A DNA stretch of 64,000 nucleotides, taken from positions 620,001-684,000 of the forward strand of contig OZ244736.1 in assembly GCA_965219405.1 (NCBI GenBank), written 5' to 3'. Origin of the DNA: VXMO01 sp965219405. Lineage in GTDB: Bacteria > Chloroflexota > Dehalococcoidia > UBA6926. Below are positions 40,535-48,748 of the stretch, one piece after another. The position numbers were made by a program, and so were the translations under genes. Position 1 is the stretch's first letter. Every line of letters begins with the position of its first letter. The notes under the pieces were generated by a model. It did no database searches, was not told where the DNA came from, and was given only the letters and a program-made list of their open reading frames with translations.

Positions 40535-41248
40535 TTGGACATAACCTATCTCGGCGGATCAGGTTTTCAGCTTCGCGGTAGAGACGCGTCCCTATTCGTC
40601 GACCCGTCGGCTTCACCGGACCGCCGTGCCAATGCTCGCGCCGTTCTCATGAGCGGCTACGCCATGGAGCCCGCCGTCGATGTCGGTGATGCCCGCGTTA
40701 TTAGCCGCCCGGGCGAATACGAGGTCTCCGGCATTCTGATTCGCGCCATCCGCACCAGCAGAGCCTCAGCCGAAGACGCCTCGCACCAGGGCGGTATGGC
40801 ATACACGATCTCCATTGATGGAGTCGACATCTGCCATCTCGGCCATCTGAGCCGCGCGCTGACGACTGCCGAAGTTTCAGAGCTCGGCGAGGTGGACGTT
40901 GTCCTGATGCCGGTGGGTGGAGAGGAAACCCTTGCCCCCAACCTTGCAGCACAGGTCGCTACGCAACTCGGTCCCAAGATCATTATTCCCATGCTCTGGC
41001 AGGGAGAAGTCGAGCGTTCGGTTTCGGAAACCCCACCGGCTGCGCCTGTGCAGGACGAAACGGACGAAGGAGAGGCTGATCCTGAGGAAGCCGTCCCGCC
41101 GCCGGTTGAGACGGTCAACGTCCCCTCTCTTGAGCCGTTTCTCCGGGAACTGGGCATCCGTTCCCTGACTCCACATGAGCGACTTTCAGTCACCCCCACC
41201 AACCAGCCTGCCACGCAGCAGGTCTCCCTCCTCCTGCCCCGCTCCTGA
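40535..41248 (+). CDS. MBL-fold (UlaG-like) protein without the metal-ligand motif
   Basis: 237 residues from TTG at 40535. It follows the fold of small Lactamase_B_3/UlaG hydrolases (ITYLGGSGFQLRGRDASLFV; PGEYEVSGILIRAI; ICHLGHLSRALTTAEVSELG; VDVVLMPVGG), but the expected THxHxDH loop reads LMSGYAMEPAVD, so four of the zinc ligands are gone. A long acidic, Pro-rich insertion (about residues 165-200) separates the fold from the C-terminal helix. Probably a structural or non-catalytic homologue. It stands alone, divergent from the heat-shock operon, and may share its control region. Confidence 0.7.
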   Translation: MDITYLGGSGFQLRGRDASLFVDPSASPDRRANARAVLMSGYAMEPAVDVGDARVISRPGEYEVSGILIRAIRTSRASAEDASHQGGMAYTISIDGVDICHLGHLSRALTTAEVSELGEVDVVLMPVGGEETLAPNLAAQVATQLGPKIIIPMLWQGEVERSVSETPPAAPVQDETDEGEADPEEAVPPPVETVNVPSLEPFLRELGIRSLTPHERLSVTPTNQPATQQVSLLLPRS

Positions 41249-41324
41249 TCCGTCAGCATATGGCGGACGCCAATCGACGACGACAGCAATCTCAGTGACA
41301 GGCCGAATGGTGGGCGAAGGCACG

Positions 41325-43079
41325 CTAGTGGTCTGAATCGCTGCCCGTCGAGTCGGTCTGCTCCACGTGCACTGCCACGATATCAAGCCCGTAGTACTTG
41401 CTATGCCGGACGGAGGCCGCGTAGTGGCGGAGTAATCGATAAGACAACTCGTTCTCGTCCGTCAACTCAGGTGACTCCCCAATAACGGCTAACCGGTCCT
41501 CGAGATTGCCCTCTGACGGCCCGGACACGAGTTCGAGTTCGGCTGACTTGCCCGCCATTCTGATGGATACCATTGTTTTCCTGTCGGCATCAGAATCAGA
41601 GTCGTTTTCCGCAAGAAGCCCGGTAAGGGCCTCTTCGCCCACCAGAGTCAGCCGGCTTGCTGCGTCCTCAGACCAACGGGTCCTTTGAGCGAAGTCCTGT
41701 AGAAAGTCCCGCAATTGGGTGAACCCCGCCGCCCCAGCGTCGAGCCGAAGCCGCTTCCGTCGTTGAGATGTCAGCTCAAGGAATAGCACCATAATCAGTG
41801 CCACCATGGCTCCTCCGGTCATACCGTTCTCAAGCAGGAGACTCACGAATCCGTCTCCCAATGATTCGCCAAAAATCTGCCCGTTCGTAAAGCCCACACC
41901 CGCCCAGAATGCCAGCCCGATTATGGCCGCTTTCCGGTGATCTACGCCGTCATTGATGACAATCTTCATTCCTTGAACAAAAAGCAGGCCGATGAGCACG
42001 GTCATATACGCTCCGGCCACCGGTGACGGTATCGCCACCAGGATTGCGGACACCTTTGGGAAGAAGGCAAACAGGATGAATGTGAGGCCGATCACCACCC
42101 CTACGCGCCGCGCCGCAACGCCGGTAATCTCCACCATCGCAACACTGCTGGAATAGGTCGTATTTGGCACCGTTCCGGCGAGCCCGGAGAGGAGATTCCC
42201 TACGCCGTCAGCATTGATTGCCCCCTGCGCCACCCGGAAATCCGGCGCGGGCGGGTTCCTGCGGGACACCTGTTGGATCGCTACGCCGTCACCCAACGTT
42301 TCTATTGCCCCAACGGCTGTGACCATGGCGAACGCGGGCAGAAGCGCCCAGAAATTCGTGCCAAAATCCAGCGATAACCCCGGCCATTCCTGGAAAGGCG
42401 CGCCGAACCATCTAGCTTCCGTGATGATGCTCGTATCGTACAGACCGAACACCGCCGCCGTCCCCGTCCCCGCCGCTATGCCGATGACCGGCGACCACAA
42501 CCGAAGCGCGGGAGGCGCCCGAAGAAGCAGTCCGACAGTGACCGCCAGTGTTACGGCGGCGGATGCCATCGCTCCTTCCACGGATTCTCCCGGGCCCACA
42601 TTGTCCAGCAGGTCGAACGCGATGGGCATCACCGTCGCCGCGATGAGCATGATGACCGTCCCCGCGACGACTGGGATGAATATCCTCCTTGTCAGAGACA
42701 AGTTCATGCCGATCAGGAATTGCATCAATGACGACGCCACTATCAGCGAAGCCATCAGGGCTGGCCCACCGTTTGCCAGGGCCGCGACGCAGGCTGCAAG
42801 GAATGCCCCGGACGTCCCCATGATCAGAATATGGCCGGATCCGAAGCGCCATAGCCGAACAGCCTGCAGAATCGTCGTCGCGCCGCTAACGAGCAGGGCG
42901 GCAAAGACCGCCCAGGAAATGTAAGATTGCGGCTGCTCTGCCACGCGCATCACGATGACGACTCCCAGCACGACGGCGCCAACGATGATCATCGCGCCCT
43001 GCACCCCGGCTCCCAGGGTCATGAGCAGGGGTGGGTGCTCGTCAGGCTCGAATTGTACGTGCGAGTTGACTTGGGACAT
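41325..43079 (-). CDS. NCS2 nucleobase permease fused to an RsbW-like domain
   Basis: 584 residues in two parts. Residues 1-440 form a 14-helix NCS2 (xanthine/uracil permease) transporter with a FWALLPAFAMVTAVGAIETLGDGVA core and the AGTVPNTTYSSSVAMVEITG motif of the family. Residues about 445-575 (FTQLRDFLQDFAQRTRWSED, then LTLVGEEALTGLLAE) match the start of HATPase_c_2/RsbW-type domains, with the EEALT helix that normally holds the ATP-binding Glu; the Asn box and the G-rich lid are poorly preserved. I know of no standard permease with this tail. It could regulate transport through a partner anti-anti-sigma-like protein. The link is an inference. Confidence 0.72.
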   Translation of the reverse strand: MSQVNSHVQFEPDEHPPLLMTLGAGVQGAMIIVGAVVLGVVIVMRVAEQPQSYISWAVFAALLVSGATTILQAVRLWRFGSGHILIMGTSGAFLAACVAALANGGPALMASLIVASSLMQFLIGMNLSLTRRIFIPVVAGTVIMLIAATVMPIAFDLLDNVGPGESVEGAMASAAVTLAVTVGLLLRAPPALRLWSPVIGIAAGTGTAAVFGLYDTSIITEARWFGAPFQEWPGLSLDFGTNFWALLPAFAMVTAVGAIETLGDGVAIQQVSRRNPPAPDFRVAQGAINADGVGNLLSGLAGTVPNTTYSSSVAMVEITGVAARRVGVVIGLTFILFAFFPKVSAILVAIPSPVAGAYMTVLIGLLFVQGMKIVINDGVDHRKAAIIGLAFWAGVGFTNGQIFGESLGDGFVSLLLENGMTGGAMVALIMVLFLELTSQRRKRLRLDAGAAGFTQLRDFLQDFAQRTRWSEDAASRLTLVGEEALTGLLAENDSDSDADRKTMVSIRMAGKSAELELVSGPSEGNLEDRLAVIGESPELTDENELSYRLLRHYAASVRHSKYYGLDIVAVHVEQTDSTGSDSDH

Positions 43080-43111
43080 GTGGTAAATCGAAACCCGGAA
43101 GGTCTCTTATG

Positions 43112-43141
43112 AAATCGGGGGCGGATATCCGCCCCCGATTT
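43112..43141. terminator. 30-bp perfect palindrome after the acyl-CoA ligase gene
   Basis: AAATCGGGGGCGGAT followed directly by its reverse complement ATCCGCCCCCGATTT; 13 or more base pairs can form around the central AT. It sits between the ligase stop (43172) and the permease start (43079) on the same transcript direction, where it would act as a terminator or stability hairpin. The U tract is only three bases on either strand. Confidence 0.6.
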
Positions 43142-43171
43142 ATGCCTGCGTCCTTTGCTGTGGCGCCAAAC

Positions 43172-44746
43172 TTATGCTGGGTCTGTGATCGGTTCCGTGT
43201 ACATCTGCTTCAGGTCGCGCTTCAGAACCTTGCCCAGCGGATTGCGCGGGAGAGGCTCCGCCGAGAACACCACATGCTCCGGCTTCTTGAAGCTGGCCAG
43301 GTGTCGGCGTGAGTACTCGATCAACTCATCCTGCGTCGCGTCCTGACCGGACTTGAGCACGACAACCGCGCGTACGCGCTCGCCCCACTCGTCATCAGGA
43401 ATGCCGATAATTGCCGCCTCATCCACCGCGGGATGAGACATGAGTGTCTGCTCCACCTCTTCGGGGGAGATCATCTCGCCGGCGCGCTTGATGAAGTCCT
43501 TGGCGCGGCCTGTGAGAAAGATGTAACCCTCATCGTCCTGGTAGCCGAGGTCGCCCGTGAACAGCCAGCCGTTCTTGATGGTCTCGGCTGTCACATCGTC
43601 CTGCTGCCAGTAGCCCTTCATGAGCTGCGGGCCGCTTGCGATGATTTCGCCCTGCTCGTTCGTTGGCACGTCGTTAGCGTCCTCATCGACTATGCGGATC
43701 TCGACGCCGGGGAGCGGCTTGCCGATGGAGCTGAGTCGCTCGAACTTCTTCTCGCGCTCCTCCTCAGACAGGCCCTTGACGTTGTGATCATCCGGCATCA
43801 GGGCCGTGATCGTCGCCGAGGCTTCCGTCTGACCGAATGCGTTGATGAACTGGGTGTCCTCCAACTCTAGGATGGCGCGCTTGATGACCTCCTTGGGCAT
43901 GGGCGCAGCGCCGTAGGTAAGCACATCCAGGCTGGAGAGGTCGTAGTTCGGGCGCGCCTCGTGGTCGAGGAGCATCTTGAGCATCGTCGGCACCATCATG
44001 GCGCGCGAAACCTTCTCATCCTGCACCAGCTTCATCCACGACTCCGCCTCAAACTGCCGCTGGATAACAAGAGTGCGCATCCCGAATATCGCGGAGATGA
44101 CAGCCTGCATCCCTGCCACGTGGTACAGCGGAACGGTCAGGATGTTCTTCTCCACCTGATCCGGGTCCACCGGCGTCACGTTGCTCAGGCTGTAGCTGCT
44201 GACGCCGCCAAATGTCAGCATCACGCCCTTGGGCAGGCCCGTCGTGCCCGCCGTGAACATCAGAATCGTCGTGTCGTCGTCGTCAACGTCCGTCATGATG
44301 TCGTCAGTCGGCTGGGCGGCCAGGATGTCCTCATACGGCTCCCAGCCGTCCGCCGTGCCCTCCATCGAGACGTAGTGCTCAACGGTGTTGAGAGACGGGC
44401 GGAGCTCATCGACCATGCCGAGATAGCGTGATCCGGCGATAACGACCTTGGACTCCGATGCGTTCACCATGTGGCGGATTTCTTCCGCCCGCCCACGAAA
44501 GCTCAGCGGGACGAAAATGGCCCCAAGCTTGGCTGCCGCAAAGTAGGTCTCAATGATCTCATTGCAGTTCACCTGCATGATGCCGACGCGGTCGCCGCTG
44601 CCGACGCCCCAGGCCTGCATTTGGCTAGCCAGCTGATTTGAGCGCGCGTTCAACTCCGCATACGAAAGCCGCGTGTCTTCAAAGACGATCGCTTCCTTGT
44701 CAGGCGCAATCATGTTCGCTATTGACAGAAACTCAGCAGTGTTCAT
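43172..44746 (-). CDS. AMP-dependent acyl-CoA synthetase (medium/long-chain type)
   Basis: 524 residues from ATG at 44746 with GGGGA 9 bases upstream. Carries all ANL-superfamily signatures: the P-loop-like LMFTAGTTGLPKGVML, the VLTYGAAPMPKEV segment, the GWLFTGDLGYQDDEGY core with the ATP-binding Asp, LTGRAKDFIKRAGEMISPEE around the hinge, and the terminal Lys in NPLGKVLKRDL. Activates a carboxylic acid (fatty or aryl) with ATP and CoA; substrate class is uncertain. Neighbouring enoyl-CoA hydratases fit a fatty or aromatic acid degradation role. Confidence 0.93.
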   Translation of the reverse strand: MNTAEFLSIANMIAPDKEAIVFEDTRLSYAELNARSNQLASQMQAWGVGSGDRVGIMQVNCNEIIETYFAAAKLGAIFVPLSFRGRAEEIRHMVNASESKVVIAGSRYLGMVDELRPSLNTVEHYVSMEGTADGWEPYEDILAAQPTDDIMTDVDDDDTTILMFTAGTTGLPKGVMLTFGGVSSYSLSNVTPVDPDQVEKNILTVPLYHVAGMQAVISAIFGMRTLVIQRQFEAESWMKLVQDEKVSRAMMVPTMLKMLLDHEARPNYDLSSLDVLTYGAAPMPKEVIKRAILELEDTQFINAFGQTEASATITALMPDDHNVKGLSEEEREKKFERLSSIGKPLPGVEIRIVDEDANDVPTNEQGEIIASGPQLMKGYWQQDDVTAETIKNGWLFTGDLGYQDDEGYIFLTGRAKDFIKRAGEMISPEEVEQTLMSHPAVDEAAIIGIPDDEWGERVRAVVVLKSGQDATQDELIEYSRRHLASFKKPEHVVFSAEPLPRNPLGKVLKRDLKQMYTEPITDPA

Positions 44747-44979
44747 CCGTGAAATCCCCTCCCGATTACTTTTTCCGGTTGGGTAAGTCGCCATCACGGC
44801 AATAGTGCCGTGATCGGCGCAACCCCCACCCGATCTGCCCCCACCACGTGGGCGACTGTAGCTAGCAGATACTAGCAGAGCGACGCCTTAATGTCACCAT
44901 TTTGCAGACTGGTATGCTCGGCCAAATGCTCGTCTTTCACGCGGTAGACGAACATCGGAAAAAGCACTAGCGACGATGA

Positions 44980-45047
44980 CCGCCTTCACCGGAACGCGGT
45001 GGCCAAACGCCACAAGCCAATCAAGGTAGAGCGCGAACCGAGAAAAC
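44980..45047. repeat. About 60-bp dispersed repeat, copy 3
   Basis: CACCGGAACGCGGTGG, then GCCAATC and GAGCGCGAACCGAGAA match the copies at 20703 and 33385. It reaches the stop codon of the lipoprotein gene. The rest of the gap 44747-45046 shows nothing recognisable. Confidence 0.55.
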
Positions 45048-45811
45048 TAGCTGGTTGGCGTTGCCATCGGCTCACCGGCCGCACATGCCAGCGCAGCAGT
45101 AAACAGGTTTTGCATGGCCATTTCGGCTTGCGCCTCGTCGGTAAGCATGGCCAGAAGAGCCTCCTCGCCGCCAAGCTGTTCCTCAAGACATTGCAGTGCT
45201 GATGGCGGTGGCAATTCCATCCCTTGGCTTGCCGCCCAGGCTGCGGCCTCTTCATCATTGAGGCAGAGCTGGATGCGGACTGCTCCGGCGATGACCTGAC
45301 CGAAACTCTCCGGTGGCGGCCCCATGCCAACAACGCCGGGATTTTCAGTCGCGATTTCGGTAATGCAGCTGCGAGTCTCGGAACTCAACCCCCCTGCCTC
45401 AGCGGAGAGTGACGCGACTGTAAAGCCGAGCGCGCTTTCCATGCCCAGGCACTGTATTGGAAAATCTGCGGCGCCTCCCTGAAGACTCGATACGGGAACA
45501 TCTGCAATCATGTTGAACGCGTCGGTCCCAATGGTCTCCCGTATGCATGTGCCTTCTTCTTCGGAGAATGCAGAAACAACGTCACGGACTGTTGTCGTTG
45601 CGGTTATTTCCAGATCCTCGATTGAGATAGCAACGGGTGTGGGAGTCGGCTCAGGTGTCGCGGTAGCCGTTGGTGTTGGCGGGACTGGTGTAGCTGTTGG
45701 GATCGGTGTTGGTGTCGGTTCCGATTCACATGCCCCAGCGAACAACAGAACGCCGAGAATTACCCCAAACGCAAGTGTGGCTGACAGGTGGCTTCTGAAT
45801 CTCCGTGCCAA
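45047..45811 (-). CDS. Secreted lipoprotein with Thr/Pro-rich linker and repeated Cys motifs
   Basis: 254 residues. N-terminal signal: basic start, hydrophobic core, and a lipobox-like FAGAC with Cys at about residue 28, so the mature protein is likely lipid-anchored outside. A Thr/Pro linker follows (TPTPIPTATPVPPTPTATAT), typical of Chloroflexi surface proteins. The globular part has six cysteines in similar settings (TCIRETIG, QCLGMES, SCITEIAT, LCLNDEEA, QCLEEQLG, ACAAG), suggesting three disulphide-bonded pairs or an internal repeat. Function unknown. Confidence 0.7.
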   Translation of the reverse strand: MARRFRSHLSATLAFGVILGVLLFAGACESEPTPTPIPTATPVPPTPTATATPEPTPTPVAISIEDLEITATTTVRDVVSAFSEEEGTCIRETIGTDAFNMIADVPVSSLQGGAADFPIQCLGMESALGFTVASLSAEAGGLSSETRSCITEIATENPGVVGMGPPPESFGQVIAGAVRIQLCLNDEEAAAWAASQGMELPPPSALQCLEEQLGGEEALLAMLTDEAQAEMAMQNLFTAALACAAGEPMATPTS

Positions 45812-45923
45812 AGCGGTGGCCTTTCACTCTACTTGCAGGCAACTGGTTACCGACGTTAACAATTCTAACGCAGCGTCCAACTCATGGAATGGCGAGTCAG
45901 TTCCGCCATAGATCGCAGTCTGC

Positions 45924-46661
45924 TTAGGCGCGAACTGGAAGAACACTCGCCGCTAGCGCCGCCTCTATCCGCAACCCATCACTGAGTGCTACGTCTGCCC
46001 CCCGTCGCAGTGCCGCCTTCGTCGACGCCCGCGCCTTACGCGGCAGCAGACGGGTCTCTGCAAGCAACGAATTTGCCACATCTGCGAGACTGGCAACTGG
46101 CGCGACGCGGTGGATTAGTCCTAGACGGAGTGCTTCCCCCGTATCAAACCACCGACTCGTCAACAGAAGATCCAACGCCTGCGCTCTCCCGACGATGCGC
46201 GGGAGAGATTGACTCCCGGTTGCGAACGGAATCATGCCCAGCGCCACCTCAGGCAGGCGGAACCGCGCATTGTCCGCTGCGATACGGAAATCGCAACACA
46301 ACGCCATTTCAAGGCCGGAACCGATAGAAAACCCGTGCATCGCCGCCACCGTCGGCACTGGAAGCGAACGCAACAGCGACCACACATCCCGCAGATAGCG
46401 TGCTTCCCGGGCGATGACGCGCGACGGCGCAGTACCGAACTCCGTCAGGTCGGCCCCGGCACAGAACGCCCGCTCACCTGCGCCCGTGATGACAACCGCA
46501 TCCAGATCGGGATTCACGTGAAGCTCAGTCAGGATGGCGAAAAGGTCGTCCCGCATCTGAACATTGAACGCATTCAGTTGCTCGGGACGATTGAGCGTAA
46601 TCCGCGCGAGACCGGAATCATCCACCTCGTAGAGCGCCGCAGGTTTTTCGATTTGTGCCAC
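45924..46661 (-). CDS. Enoyl-CoA hydratase/isomerase-family protein
   Basis: 245 residues, crotonase fold. Both catalytic glutamates are present: Glu in GSGLEMALCCDFRIA and Glu in FRLPEVALGMIP, and the oxyanion hole is built from GERAFCAGADLTEF and HGFSIGSGLE. So a true hydratase or isomerase is likely, acting on a short or medium 2-enoyl-CoA. Ends the run of minus-strand genes that begins at 48613; the start lies 4 bases before the DUF4870 gene's stop. Confidence 0.87.
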   Translation of the reverse strand: MAQIEKPAALYEVDDSGLARITLNRPEQLNAFNVQMRDDLFAILTELHVNPDLDAVVITGAGERAFCAGADLTEFGTAPSRVIAREARYLRDVWSLLRSLPVPTVAAMHGFSIGSGLEMALCCDFRIAADNARFRLPEVALGMIPFATGSQSLPRIVGRAQALDLLLTSRWFDTGEALRLGLIHRVAPVASLADVANSLLAETRLLPRKARASTKAALRRGADVALSDGLRIEAALAASVLPVRA

Positions 46662-46664
46662 GGA

Positions 46665-47138
46665 TCACCGCAGGAACGGAATCGCCAGAATGTACCCCGG
46701 TGGATTCCCGCTGCTTGCTCTCACCGCCGCCACGATCGTCCAGATGAGCCAGATAATGCCGAGGATGAGCATGAGGAACGCCGACACGCCCAGGAGAGCG
46801 AGCGATTCCCAGAAGCCACCCACTATCTCCTCCTTTTCACCTGCGATGGTGCCGATAATGAAGAAGGGAATCATCAACATGAAAAGGATGATGAAGTAGA
46901 CGAAGAAACTGATATTGAAATTGAGGGCCCTCTTTCCGTGAAAGTTCACCATGTCCGACTTTCCACGAAAGACAAGCCACACGATCAGCGGTCCCAGGAT
47001 GCCGCCAAGTCCGGACGTTACCAGAGAACTTAGGGCCGAGAGGTGGATCAGCATCGACCAGTTGCGTTCTTCCGGACTCCAGAGATCTCCGTAGAGCGGC
47101 CCGGGTGGCCTCTCAGGCGCAGGCGATTCGTTCTCCAT
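46665..47138 (-). CDS. DUF4870 membrane protein, paralogue 1
   Basis: 157 residues from ATG at 47138 with GGAGG 5 bases upstream. Four hydrophobic helices after a Pro-rich cytosolic start; the DUF4870 core reads SPEERNWSMLIHLSALSSLV, then MVNFHGKRALNFNISFFVYF and the last helix IWTIVAAVRASSGNPPGYIL. DUF4870 proteins are small, abundant and uncharacterised, and may be envelope or stress related. Tandem with a close homologue. Confidence 0.85.
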   Translation of the reverse strand: MENESPAPERPPGPLYGDLWSPEERNWSMLIHLSALSSLVTSGLGGILGPLIVWLVFRGKSDMVNFHGKRALNFNISFFVYFIILFMLMIPFFIIGTIAGEKEEIVGGFWESLALLGVSAFLMLILGIIWLIWTIVAAVRASSGNPPGYILAIPFLR

Positions 47139-47219
47139 GGCGTCCTCCAATGAATCTGCTACAGGGACAGTCTATCCCGGTAACCGGACAAACCCCCTCA
47201 GTCTTGCGGAGCCGGCCGC

Positions 47220-47723
47220 CTACTTCAGGAAACCGATGGACAGAATGTACCCCGGAGGATCCCCTCGACTTGCCCGTACTGCCGCAACGATCGTCCAAAT
47301 GAGCCACACGATAACGACAATGGGGAAAAGTAGGAAACCAATCAAGGCAATCATCGATATTGCGGTGACTACCCCATAGATGAAAAAGCTGATCTGGAAA
47401 TTCAGCGCCCTCTTCCCGTGATAGTCCACCATGTCTGATCTGGCGCGAAATAGGAGCCAAACGACGAGTGGAGCCAGCCAATTGGCCACAAAAGGAAAGA
47501 TGATTCCCGCCAATCCACTCAGGTGAAGAAGCATTGACCAGTTTCGTTCCTCCGGGCTGCTAACCGGCCCGTAATATGCCGAGCCACCCATGCCCGTCGC
47601 ACCCTGTCCCATGTGCGGATCAACTGCCGACCCGGGAACGAAATTCGCTTGCTGACTTTCCTCCGCTTGGGGCTGCTGCTCCTCAGACTCATCCTCCGGC
47701 CTATCCTGCTGTCCCTGCGTCAT
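47220..47723 (-). CDS. DUF4870 membrane protein, paralogue 2
   Basis: 167 residues from ATG at 47723. An acidic/Gln-rich N-terminal tail of about 55 residues is followed by the same core as its neighbour (SPEERNWSMLLHLSGLAGII; MVDYHGKRALNFQISFFIYG; IWTIVAAVRASRGDPPGYIL). The two genes are 81 bases apart, same strand, and clearly come from a tandem duplication. Both lie between two enoyl-CoA hydratase genes, which is probably chance. Confidence 0.85.
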   Translation of the reverse strand: MTQGQQDRPEDESEEQQPQAEESQQANFVPGSAVDPHMGQGATGMGGSAYYGPVSSPEERNWSMLLHLSGLAGIIFPFVANWLAPLVVWLLFRARSDMVDYHGKRALNFQISFFIYGVVTAISMIALIGFLLFPIVVIVWLIWTIVAAVRASRGDPPGYILSIGFLK

Positions 47724-47794
47724 GACACACCCCGCTCCTTTTTCACCAACGCCGCCAATTGTGGCTGTAGTAGACAAGAGCGTCAAAGGAGTTG

Positions 47795-48613
47795 TTATTC
47801 TCCCGTGAACTCCGGGTCCCTCCGCTCAAGAAAAGATCGAATCCCCTCCTCACGATCCGTTGTGGTCTGGAGGATCATTGTGAGGTCAGTCTCCAGCAGG
47901 ATGCCCTGGTCAAGCGTCATCTCAGAGCCTGCCAGGATAACCTCCTTTGCATAACGCGCCGCGATCGGCCCGCCGGCAAGTATCTGCTCTGCTATCTCCT
48001 GCGCAGTGTCAAGAACATCGACAGGTGGCGCCACCCGGTTGACCAGCCCCATGTCCAGAGCCTCTTCGGCTCCTATGGTTCGGCCGGTCAGCAAAAAATC
48101 TGTGGCATGGGCAGGCCCGACGATGCGCGGCAAGCGCTGAGTGCCACCGTCCCAGGGAATGAGTCCTTGCAGCGCCTGACCCATCTGGAACTGAGCCGTT
48201 TCCGCAGCCACGCGGATATCCGCCGCCAACGCCAACTCAAGCCCCTGGTCTAATGCATCCCCGTTGATGGCCGCAATGACCGGAAACGGCAGCGCGGCGA
48301 TGGCGCTGGCGCACCGATACGAGTCAAACACGGACTGTGCCGCGTGCCCTGACACCGCCGCGCCAAATTCGGATGGGAGCGAGTCGCTCGTTCCCCGTGA
48401 GAAGGCCATCATGCCCTCGCCGGCCTCCGCCGTCGGCTGACTGTCTCCCGTGATAATCAGCGCATCGAAAGGGCTGTCCTGAAGCAACGATGTGCACAAA
48501 TCCCTCAGGGCGAAAGCCAAGGCGCGGTCAATGAAATTCTCAGGCGGGCGATTCAGCACGACGGTTAGTAAGCGGCCCTCAGGTCGAAGTGTTATCGGAT
48601 CGTTGGTGCTCAT
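47795..48613 (-). CDS. Enoyl-CoA hydratase-family protein with one missing Glu
   Basis: 272 residues from ATG at 48613. Crotonase fold with INGDALDQGLELALAADIRV carrying the first catalytic Glu, but the second is lost: FQMGQALQGLIPWDGG has Gln where hydratases have Glu. The N-terminal oxyanion segment also differs (TGDSQPTAEAGEGMMAF). It therefore may act as an isomerase, decarboxylase or other crotonase-family enzyme rather than a hydratase. Divergent from amt. Confidence 0.82.
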   Translation of the reverse strand: MSTNDPITLRPEGRLLTVVLNRPPENFIDRALAFALRDLCTSLLQDSPFDALIITGDSQPTAEAGEGMMAFSRGTSDSLPSEFGAAVSGHAAQSVFDSYRCASAIAALPFPVIAAINGDALDQGLELALAADIRVAAETAQFQMGQALQGLIPWDGGTQRLPRIVGPAHATDFLLTGRTIGAEEALDMGLVNRVAPPVDVLDTAQEIAEQILAGGPIAARYAKEVILAGSEMTLDQGILLETDLTMILQTTTDREEGIRSFLERRDPEFTGE

Positions 48614-48748
48614 GTCTACAGCGCGGCTGTTGACACCGCGTAACACGATTGTAACGCCCGTGTAACTGGCGTGACACAGAACCGGCACAGCATTGATGGT
48701 GATACGCGGCCGAAGCCGCGTCGTTGTGTGTTCTGGAAGGAGGACAGG

